Both the position numbers and the translations under genes were made by a program. Of a stretch of DNA of 20,639 nucleotides, positions 1 to 5,693 are shown one piece after another; the first letter of the stretch is position 1; every line of letters begins with the position of its first letter. Below the pieces are notes generated by a model. The model saw only the letters and a program-made list of their open reading frames with translations, was not told the DNA's origin and did no database searches. The stretch lies in assembly GCA_964627855.1 (NCBI GenBank), contig CAZVLE010000078.1, positions 1 to 20,639 of the forward strand. Reading direction: 5' to 3'. The stretch comes from CAZVLE01 sp964627855 (lineage in GTDB: Bacteria; Bacillota; Dethiobacteria; DTU022).

Positions 1-36
1 CGGGGTTTCCCCCTGAATCAGGACCGTCTTTGCCAT
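1..36 (-). CDS. 5' end of an unidentified gene, cut by the window edge
   Basis: Only twelve codons are visible, reading MAKTVLIQGETP from an ATG at 36. An AGGAGG ribosome binding site at 44-49 lies seven bases upstream, and a promoter-like sequence lies just beyond it, so this is very likely a true gene start. The hydrophobic beta-strand opening resembles the first strand of small DsrE/YedF-type sulfur-relay proteins. Twelve residues are too few to assign a family, and this resemblance is only a guess. Confidence 0.6.
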   Translation of the reverse strand, partial: MAKTVLIQGETP

Positions 37-55
37 ATTATCGCCTCCTGCTTTA

Positions 56-83
56 ATTGTAGCAGAAGGTCGGGTGAAGTCAA
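56..83 (-). promoter_or_regulatory. Probable promoter of the gene starting at 36
   Basis: On the minus strand a -35-like TTGACT (78-83) is separated by 16 bases from a -10-like TACAAT (56-61). The start site would fall near 49, almost on top of the ribosome binding site. The leader would be extremely short, so the true -10 could be elsewhere. Confidence 0.45.
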
Positions 84-532
84 CAGTAAATGTAGGAATG
101 TTTATGGCACAATATATCGGGACAACTCGCTTCAAAACGGTAAACAAGGCCTATAATCTATCGTAATTAGACCTTTTATGGTATAAAAATCTGTGACTCG
201 CAAAAAGAATGTGCCATATTTAATACTACAAATAATCTGGGCACTTTTAGTCGAGATTCACCACAGAAATCCTTACCTGCAAGGCTTATTACGACTGCAA
301 GTCTACAGCCAAGGCAGGGACCAGGGTTAAGAATGTAGAATCAAGTAATGCTTCAAAATCGGTGATTATAAATTTTAAAAATTACATCGGCAATACATAT
401 CTGCGTAAAGTTGTTATGTTTTTGGTTAATCAATTGTTTATTAAGAAAAACTTGTCTTCATTTTTTATGACAGATTTTTTATAATTAACTTGAAAGATTT
501 TAAATCATAAGGGTAGATCTTGAGTGCGCTAA
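84..532. other. AT-rich stretch without a recognisable gene
   Basis: No open frame with a start, a ribosome binding site and protein-like composition was found on either strand. This stretch lies directly downstream of the broken antitoxin gene, where the partner toxin would normally be. I could not recognise toxin-like peptide sequence in it. Confidence 0.5.
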
Positions 533-688
533 ATGAAGCTTGGCAGTTTTTGCCAGTTAAAGTTCGGATACAGCTGGCTTCCCCTATTTTGCCACCAATT
601 GCGGAGTTCTTTCAAGAGCTTTGTTAACTACCACACTAAACTTGCTTTTTGCGTTTTTGAGCTGCTATGGTTGATTGATCGTGGTCAT
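533..688 (-). pseudogene. Decayed Phd/YefM-type antitoxin
   Basis: Reading the minus strand from the ATG at 688 gives a peptide typical of Phd-family antitoxin N-termini: LKNAKSKFSVVVNKALER, then TPQLVAK, then GKPAV. It is interrupted by three in-frame stops. These are TAG at codon 8 (665-667), where the family usually has Trp; TAG at codon 35 (584-586), where it often has Arg; and TAA at codon 44 (557-559). An AGGAGGGA ribosome binding site lies at about 696-703, and a palindromic operator-like site lies upstream. In intact systems the antitoxin binds DNA through this domain and neutralises a toxin encoded just downstream. No toxin gene is recognisable here. Point changes to stops with otherwise good similarity indicate fairly recent decay. 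Confidence 0.75.
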
Positions 689-718
689 ATTTTCTCCCTC
701 CTAGCCTGACTACTCAGA

Positions 719-740
719 CTATCTAAGATATATTAGATAG
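719..740. promoter_or_regulatory. Palindromic operator-like site upstream of the antitoxin relic
   Basis: CTATCTAA (719-726) and TTAGATAG (733-740) form a perfect 8-bp inverted repeat around a 6-base centre whose inner four bases also pair. It sits about 30 bases upstream of the antitoxin start. Phd-family systems place short palindromes there for self-repression. The operator role is inferred. Confidence 0.5.
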
Positions 741-1090
741 CCTAATGTGGCTTATGCAAAGAAGCTGTTCTTCTGACTTATAGAATAATAAAGCATTAAA
801 AGGTACAACCCCGCTGATGCCATGATTATCAATCTATCTCTGGATAAAACTGAAATTGTAGGCAGCACAAAGTTTAACTATATACATTTTTATCGCTTGC
901 CCGAACTGCTTGCTCCTTTGGCCTGACACCGTTATGTGGTATCTGAGTTATAAGAAGGCTAAAGCAAAAGGGAGAAACGGTTTGGGGTGACGCCCCGTGT
1001 TTCAAAGGGCTTTGTTACAATCAAATTAACTTTGTCTTTGTACGGATGTCCTCACTGATAATCCCCTGAACTTGTAAACAACCTTCTCTG
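741..1090. other. Spacer without a recognisable gene
   Basis: This 350-base stretch lies between the antitoxin relic and the end of the small membrane-protein gene. A short GGGG...CCCC hairpin occurs near 984-996 but has no T-run, so it is not a convincing terminator. No supported gene or RNA was seen. Confidence 0.4.
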
Positions 1091-1435
1091 CTAGAAAAAT
1101 ACACTGGTTACCATATACGCTACGACCAGTAGTATACAAACTACACCGAGTAAAAAGCCGGCCAGCATCCCCCAACCGAAAGCAGACCAGAGCTTTTGAA
1201 CCTGCCAGAACTGGACCTCACTCACCCAGCGCCGGTTCTGCCAGGCCCACTGGTTCCCTTTGGCCCCCAGCACAAACGCCATCACCACGTTCACCCCGGG
1301 AATCAGGGCCAGCAGGGCGATGTAGGTTTTGTTTCCCAGGCCCCAGACCCAACTCAACAGAAAGGCGCCCCAGTTCCACCCTTTTAGCTTCGCCGGCGCG
1401 GCGGCGGGATCCGATTGCGCAAGAATATCGCTCAT
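1091..1435 (-). CDS. Small membrane protein with a KGWNWGAF-type N-terminal motif
   Basis: This 114-residue protein starts at an ATG at 1435 behind a strong AAGGAGGATAT ribosome binding site. A short polar Ala/Pro-rich head is followed by KGWNWGAFLLSWVWGLGNK (about residues 18-36). A hydrophobic stretch continues to about residue 58, then a Trp-rich amphipathic segment, and a strong C-terminal membrane helix spans about residues 88-112. The KGWNWGAF...W.WG..N opening recurs in small Firmicutes membrane proteins of unknown role; some database entries call them 'ribonuclease G', which nothing here supports. It follows the MlrC-like lipoprotein gene by 59 bases on the same strand and may share its transcript. 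No catalytic residues were identified and the function is unknown. Confidence 0.8.
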   Translation of the reverse strand: MSDILAQSDPAAAPAKLKGWNWGAFLLSWVWGLGNKTYIALLALIPGVNVVMAFVLGAKGNQWAWQNRRWVSEVQFWQVQKLWSAFGWGMLAGFLLGVVCILLVVAYMVTSVFF

Positions 1436-1494
1436 TTAGATATCCTCCTTCACAGAATTAATCTGTCATGCTTCAGCCTTTAACTAAAACCCTC

Positions 1495-3072
1495 TCACCG
1501 CCAATCCTCAAGATCATCAAAGGGGTAAATCGGACGCGGAATCTGCTTGTATTCCAGCTCGAAAACATTCACGTTGGTTGTTCCCGGTGTAACTACGTCG
1601 ATGGTTTGACGGTTGTAGAGCAAAAACCAGATCCGAAAGGGAAAGAGATTCTTCGCTACTACGATATCCGCCTGCCACAGGTTAAGCTCCAGATCTGTAT
1701 AAAAATCGGGGCTCATCGCGGCGGGTGGCAGTTCGGTCAGGACCAGGTGCACCCCGTCGCTTTGCAGGATTACTGTCTGTCCGTATAGCCCATCGACTTT
1801 TCTGATCACCCTACCTGTTACCTCCACGGGCTGGTTATAGGTCTGCTCCAGTTTGCCTCCCACCTCTACGGTAATCGTCTCGCCCACCGGGACTGAGTAG
1901 GCTTCCCGCGCCGCTTTGCCGTCCCGCAGGGGGATATAGGAGATCAAATCGGAACCTTCCTCCAACAGTGCTTTTAAAATCCAGGTGTTCTCCCCCGGTG
2001 CCCCCGCACCTACCGCGTCGGAGACGTCGCAGAACATCACCGTGCCCAGCTTCCGGGCCAGCCACTTGCTGCGTGCCAGGGCAATCGCTTCCGAGGGGGT
2101 ATAACCCTCGGGTTGAGCGTAGTCACGCACGGTCCAGTTCCGGTCCGCCAGCTCTTCGGCCAGAGCAGCCGCCAGACCTGGGTCTCCGTCGGTGACTACA
2201 ACGGTGCTCCAACCCAGTTCCGGTTCATCCAGCCAGATGTGCACCATGTAGTTGGAAATAGCGAGCACCTCAGGCTGTTCTTGTACCTGCTCCATCCATT
2301 TAAAGATCTTGTTCATCGGTGGCAGGAAGTCTATGGTCATGCCACCGCCTATAAGCAGTTTCATCTTGCGGAAAGCCATCACAGGCTGCACCTCTTCACG
2401 GACGGTCTTGATCAGAATCTCCCCTGCAGTATAACCTGTTGCGAATTGATCGCGGTGCGGGTTGGTCTGGTAGCCAACGATAAATGTGGCCAGCTGCGCG
2501 TTGGCCTCTGTGACGTTAGCGTGCAAATCGTACGAGATACCGATGGGCAGCTCGTCCCCAAGTTCATCCCGGATTGCCTGCAGCAGGTCTCCTTCCGGAT
2601 CAATAAGCCCCTCGACCCCCATGGCGCCGTGCAGGATCAGGTAGAGGCCGTCGAGCGATTCAATTTCCCGCAGACCTTCCAGCAGCTCTTGCTTGAACCG
2701 TTCATAGACCGCCGCCTCAATGGGGCCGCCGGACATCGACCGGGCCCGGAAAATAGGCACCACCTCGATATCCCCATTACCAAGATCCTCTACCGCCTTC
2801 ATAAACCCGGCCAGCTCACCGCTAAGCTCATCCGCCAGCAGCATCTCGCTGCCGTAAAGCAACCCCGCCGCTTCGAAATCATGAAGCGTAGTGGCGACCG
2901 GTGAAAAAATATTTGTTTCCTGGGTCAGCTGGGCAACGGCGATAACTCTGGTTTCACCCGTTCCTGCCGGTTCAACAGCGGTCGGCTGCTCCGGCTCACC
3001 GCATCCCCCTGGAAACAGGGCTACCAGTGCCAGTGCAAGTGCCAGTGCGTGCAACACAAACCTCTTACCCAT
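1495..3072 (-). CDS. M81 (MlrC-family) metallopeptidase-like lipoprotein
   Basis: MlrC-family proteins are predicted zinc hydrolases named after microcystinase C, which cleaves linear microcystin peptides. The family core is present: VAQLTQETNIFSP at about residues 45-58, LHGAM with a likely ligand His148, DLHAN with Asp182 and His184, and NPHRD with His206. A GAGAPGENT segment matches the second domain. At 525 residues it is slightly longer than usual because of an N-terminal addition. That addition has a basic MGKR start, a long Ala/Leu stretch and GGC at 22-24, so it looks like a lipoprotein signal with Cys24 lipidated, although the -3 position is Pro rather than the usual Leu. I chose the ATG at 3072 because the AAGGAGG site lies nine bases upstream. 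The in-frame TTG at 3078 is too close to that site. The substrate is unknown. Confidence 0.85.
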   Translation of the reverse strand: MGKRFVLHALALALALVALFPGGCGEPEQPTAVEPAGTGETRVIAVAQLTQETNIFSPVATTLHDFEAAGLLYGSEMLLADELSGELAGFMKAVEDLGNGDIEVVPIFRARSMSGGPIEAAVYERFKQELLEGLREIESLDGLYLILHGAMGVEGLIDPEGDLLQAIRDELGDELPIGISYDLHANVTEANAQLATFIVGYQTNPHRDQFATGYTAGEILIKTVREEVQPVMAFRKMKLLIGGGMTIDFLPPMNKIFKWMEQVQEQPEVLAISNYMVHIWLDEPELGWSTVVVTDGDPGLAAALAEELADRNWTVRDYAQPEGYTPSEAIALARSKWLARKLGTVMFCDVSDAVGAGAPGENTWILKALLEEGSDLISYIPLRDGKAAREAYSVPVGETITVEVGGKLEQTYNQPVEVTGRVIRKVDGLYGQTVILQSDGVHLVLTELPPAAMSPDFYTDLELNLWQADIVVAKNLFPFRIWFLLYNRQTIDVVTPGTTNVNVFELEYKQIPRPIYPFDDLEDWR

Positions 3073-3221
3073 CGCCAAAAACCTCCTTCATCTGCTTCCA
3101 GACCAGATCATTACCCGTGAAGCATGATGCGAAAGCCCTTCAATCCTCATACAATTTCCTCAAGTATAATCATTAGCTAAAACATACAACATATCCTGCC
3201 AGGCCAGAATCAAATGGGGTT

Positions 3222-3248
3222 AACACAAGGGGACGGTTCTTTCGTGTT
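3222..3248. repeat. Short imperfect palindrome of the REP / GGACGGTTC type
   Basis: The ends AACAC (3222-3226) and GTGTT (3244-3248) are inverted, with partial pairing inward around a GGGGACGGTTCTTT core. Short dispersed palindromes with a GGGGACGGTTC core are, from general knowledge, common near REP-associated Y1 transposases in Firmicutes. A relic of such a transposase lies about 500 bases away. Only this one copy was noticed in the window. Confidence 0.45.
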
Positions 3249-3303
3249 GAAAAGAATAGACAGAAGCTAAATGAAATCCTGTAAGATATTCGGATATTTC
3301 TAT

Positions 3304-3339
3304 AAAAAAGCATTCCCGGCTTATGCCGGGAATGCTTTT
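3304..3339 (-). terminator. Intrinsic terminator of the cold-shock gene, probably bidirectional
   Basis: A perfect 11-bp GC-rich stem, GCATTCCCGGC (3310-3320) with GCCGGGAATGC (3325-3335), closes a four-base loop. Flanking A and T runs (3304-3309 and 3336-3339) extend the stem and give a U-tract on both strands. It begins 22 bases beyond the cold-shock stop codon. Confidence 0.9.
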
Positions 3340-3361
3340 AGTTCGTTGCAAATAAAACCTT

Positions 3362-3559
3362 TTAGATGCGTGTTACATTTTCAGCCTGAGGTCCACGATC
3401 TCCGCTTGTAACTTCGAATTCAACCCGCTGACCTTCATCAAGGGTTTTAAAACCATCACCCTGAATAGCTGAGAAGTGAACAAACACATCGTCCCCTTCT
3501 TCTCTTTCGATAAATCCGTAACCTTTGTCTGCGTTAAACCATTTTACTGTTCCGTCCAT
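3362..3559 (-). CDS. Cold-shock protein (CspA family)
   Basis: This is a 65-residue single cold-shock domain, a small OB-fold that binds single-stranded RNA and DNA and acts as an RNA chaperone. The two RNA-binding motifs are intact: RNP1 KGYGFI at residues 12-17 and RNP2 VFVHF at 25-29. MDGTVKWFN is the standard family start. I therefore take the ATG at 3559, which has an AGGAGG site six bases upstream, rather than the longer frame opening at 3625. A consensus-like promoter at 3678-3706 implies a leader of about 110 bases, in keeping with the long regulated leaders of csp genes. A strong terminator follows, so the gene is probably monocistronic. Confidence 0.96.
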   Translation of the reverse strand: MDGTVKWFNADKGYGFIEREEGDDVFVHFSAIQGDGFKTLDEGQRVEFEVTSGDRGPQAENVTRI

Positions 3560-3677
3560 TTTATTGCCTCCTAAATAGTTGTTGTTCAAAAGTGGAATTA
3601 CATCAAGCACCTTATGCCTAACCACTAATCAGGAGGCTTTGAGATGTCCAATTTCTTCAACTTTTAACACTGTTATC

Positions 3678-3706
3678 AGTATAACACTAATAAAGGATAA
3701 ATACAA
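3678..3706 (-). promoter_or_regulatory. Promoter of the cold-shock gene
   Basis: On the minus strand TTGTAT (3701-3706) lies exactly 17 bases from TATACT (3678-3683), a good sigma-A match. Transcription would start near 3671, about 110 bases before the cold-shock ATG. Confidence 0.7.
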
Positions 3707-3721
3707 ATTAGCAATTTATCG

Positions 3722-3739
3722 GGTCAGGCCTTGAATTAT
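3722..3739 (+). repeat. Left inverted repeat of the transposon relic
   Basis: GGTCAGGCCTTGAATTAT pairs with the sequence at 4184-4201 with one mismatch. Confidence 0.75.
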
Positions 3740-3765
3740 AAGTTCTTATGAGGTAAACTCTCAAC

Positions 3766-4184
3766 TTGGTCAGACCACTACGCATTGAGTATCACGGAGC
3801 AGTATATCATATTACCACTTGCGGCAATGCAGGCAATACCAAAAGCATTATCAACAATTTGTTAGACAAGCTATAAATGGTCAGTCTCCCATGGAAGACC
3901 TTCAGGAGCAAATAATTATAGGGGATAAAACATTTGTTCTAGAGATCCAGGAAATGATCAAGGACAAAGGGGTCGTAGTGGAGATTCCACGTAAGCAACG
4001 TTTTGTTGGTAGGCAAAGCCTGGAGGAGTTATTTTCTGATACTACTGAGTTAACTAAAGAGCTTAGAAACCAAAAGATTGCCAGAGCCCACTTAGAATTT
4101 GGATATACTTTGAAGGAGATTGCTGACTTGTTAGGTGTTCACTATACTACGGTCAGTAAGATAGTGCGGCAAAAGAAAAAGTGA
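3766..4184 (+). pseudogene. Remnant of a Y1 REP-associated transposase (N- and C-terminal ends only)
   Basis: From 3769 one frame reads VRPLRIEYHGAVYHITT, then CGNAGN, the hallmark N-terminus of REP-associated Y1 transposases, which usually begin (M)ARPLRIEY.GA.YH. The expected ATG appears as TTG at 3766. Near 3830-3840 the similarity jumps to another frame, which reads HYQQFV from about 3846 through to the stop at 4184. That frame carries IIIGDKTFV, RQSLEELF and a final helix-turn-helix, GYTLKEIADLLGVHYTTVSK, which are the usual C-terminal parts. Roughly 180 codons with the HUH motif and catalytic Tyr are gone and the two pieces are out of frame. The 121-codon open frame from 3819 is therefore not an intact gene, though a DNA-binding fragment could still be made. 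Confidence 0.8.
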
Positions 4185-4201
4185 TAATTCAAGACCTGAC
4201 C
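4184..4201 (+). repeat. Right inverted repeat of the transposon relic
   Basis: ATAATTCAAGACCTGACC is the reverse complement of the left repeat apart from one base, and it overlaps the last base of the transposase remnant's stop codon. Confidence 0.75.
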
Positions 4202-4306
4202 TCAATCTATGGGATCGCTGAAAATAGTTTACCAATTGCGAAGGATTTTGGGAGCAAAGCACTAAAATATAGAAATCAACGATCCTACCAGCAGGGTCTG
4301 TAACGC

Positions 4307-4337
4307 GTGAGCTGGTAACCGGCCTACCCTAGCTCAC
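4307..4337 (-). other. Stem-loop at the end of the sugar symporter gene
   Basis: GTGAGCT (4307-4313) pairs with AGCTCAC (4331-4337). The stem can continue with GGTA/TACC across a two-base bulge. It overlaps the symporter stop codon. There is no U-tract, so it could be a weak or factor-assisted terminator, or an mRNA 3'-end structure. Confidence 0.35.
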
Positions 4338-5659
4338 TGCTGCCGTTGTTCCATCATCTCGGCATACACCTTTTCAGTAATGGGATAACCCCAGAGGATG
4401 ATAATGGCGACCACGAAAGCAGCAGCAGTCAGAGGGCCGAGAATTATCCTAATACCCATTATAGCAGAAGGGCTCTGAACTGCTTCGGGGACGTAACCGG
4501 AAAGATCCAGAATAAAGCCCATGACGACAATAGCCAAGGCCTGGCCGATCTTGGAACAAAAGGTCCAGATGCCGTAATAGGCTCCTTCGTTCCGTTTACC
4601 TGTCTTTACCGCCTCCAACTCAATGGCATCGGGCATGATCGACCAGGGGATGGCATAGGTGGTGCTCAGGCCGATTCCGCCTGCGATCATCAAGACAAAG
4701 GTCCCCTTAACTCCGATCATCTCTCCAGTAAAGGCAAGTACAAGTGCAGTCAAAGCAACAATAGCCATACCCCCGGCGTAGGTAGTTTTTTTACCAATTC
4801 GTTTCGAGACAATAACGCTTACGGGAATAAAGATCATGGCAGTAACCAGAAGAAAGAGGAGTGCTATGGTGGTAAGCCCTTCATCGGAAAAAAGGTACTT
4901 GTAGTAATAGACGAGGATGCCGCTCACTATTGTAACTCCTACAATGTGCAAGGTGTAAGTGAAGAGTATCCTGCGGTAGGGGCGGTTGTGGAAAACCGCC
5001 TTGTAGGAATTGAAAAAACCCTTTTCTATTTCTTGCGCTTTGTGTTCCGGCTCCCGGACGGAGAAAAATGTGATGAGAGCGCTGGCCATCATTATTGCGC
5101 CAAAGACAGTGCCCATTACCATAAAGCCGGTGTTCCTGTCCCCAAAAGCATTAATCAGGGGGAGGGCGGCTCCGGCGCCTACAAGGGTGCCCAACACGGC
5201 GAAGCCGAAGCGGTAGCCGTTGAGACTTGTTTTCTCGTGAAAATCACTGGTCAGTTCTGGGGTTAGAGAGGAGTAGGGTACGTTGACCACCGTATAGCAG
5301 GTTGAAAGAAGGCAAAAGACCCCTAGGCCCCAGGCGAAGAGCAAACCCTGGTTAGTTATACCAGGATTGGTGAACATTAGTATCATGGAAAGAAAGAGGG
5401 GCAAGGAACCGAAGAACAACCAGGGGCGCCTTCTACCCCAACGGCTTTTTGTTCGGTCCGAAAGAAAACCTGCCACCGGATCGGTGACGGCATCCCAGAT
5501 CCGGCCGATCATGATGATAATGCCGGTCAGACTTGCTGAGATTCCCACGGTGTCGGTAAAGTAGTTCAGAAGCCAAAATGCAATGACAGTAAAGTAGAGG
5601 TTTCCTCCTAGGTCGCATACACCATAGCCAAGTTTTGTTTTTATAGTGAGTTTTTTCAT
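4334..5659 (-). CDS. GPH-family sugar:cation symporter
   Basis: This 441-residue polytopic membrane protein belongs to the glycoside-pentoside-hexuronide symporter family (MelB/XynP/YicJ type), which imports glycosides with Na+ or H+. The signature loop between helices 2 and 3 is clear: GRIWDAVTDP at about residues 52-61, followed by GFLSDRTKSRWGRRRPW. The length and the pattern of about twelve hydrophobic helices are normal, and the N-terminal KLGYGVCDLGGNL is typical. An AAGGAGCT ribosome binding site precedes the ATG at 5659. It follows the GH51 arabinofuranosidase gene by 34 bases on the same strand. It probably imports the arabinosides or arabino-oligosaccharides which that enzyme splits in the cytoplasm. 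The substrate is inferred from the neighbour only. Confidence 0.92.
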   Translation of the reverse strand: MKKLTIKTKLGYGVCDLGGNLYFTVIAFWLLNYFTDTVGISASLTGIIIMIGRIWDAVTDPVAGFLSDRTKSRWGRRRPWLFFGSLPLFLSMILMFTNPGITNQGLLFAWGLGVFCLLSTCYTVVNVPYSSLTPELTSDFHEKTSLNGYRFGFAVLGTLVGAGAALPLINAFGDRNTGFMVMGTVFGAIMMASALITFFSVREPEHKAQEIEKGFFNSYKAVFHNRPYRRILFTYTLHIVGVTIVSGILVYYYKYLFSDEGLTTIALLFLLVTAMIFIPVSVIVSKRIGKKTTYAGGMAIVALTALVLAFTGEMIGVKGTFVLMIAGGIGLSTTYAIPWSIMPDAIELEAVKTGKRNEGAYYGIWTFCSKIGQALAIVVMGFILDLSGYVPEAVQSPSAIMGIRIILGPLTAAAFVVAIIILWGYPITEKVYAEMMEQRQQ

Positions 5660-5693
5660 TCATAGCTCCTTTTCTTTTTGTCCTATGTTAACC

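Larger units (their letters stand above)
3722..4201 (+). mobile_element. Internally deleted REP-associated transposon relic
   Basis: This 480-bp unit is bounded by 18-bp inverted repeats with 17 of 18 matches. It contains only the two ends of a Y1-type (IS200-like, REP-associated) transposase gene. The middle, which should carry the HUH and tyrosine catalytic motifs, is missing. The repeats lie outside the coding remnant, and the right one begins within the stop codon. It is the only clear insertion relic in the window and separates the cold-shock gene from the arabinoside unit. Confidence 0.7.

Noticed and set aside
984..996. GGGG/CCCC hairpin as a terminator for the small membrane-protein gene
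   Set aside because: The stem is only four to five pairs and there is no U-tract.
2113..2904. Plus-strand 263-codon open frame
   Set aside because: It is the antisense shadow of the MlrC-family gene. No family motifs or ribosome binding site were seen.
3819..4184. Intact 121-residue regulator with a helix-turn-helix
   Set aside because: The frame matches only the C-terminal end of REP-associated transposases. The N-terminal end lies just upstream in another frame, so it is a deletion remnant.
4212..4285. GGATCG...CGATCC inverted repeat
   Set aside because: The arms are only six bases with a loop of more than 60 bases, expected by chance.
4346..5266. Plus-strand 306-codon open frame
   Set aside because: It lies antisense to the GPH symporter, has no ribosome binding site and a low-complexity His/Gly/Ser composition. 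The minus-strand frame has clear family motifs.
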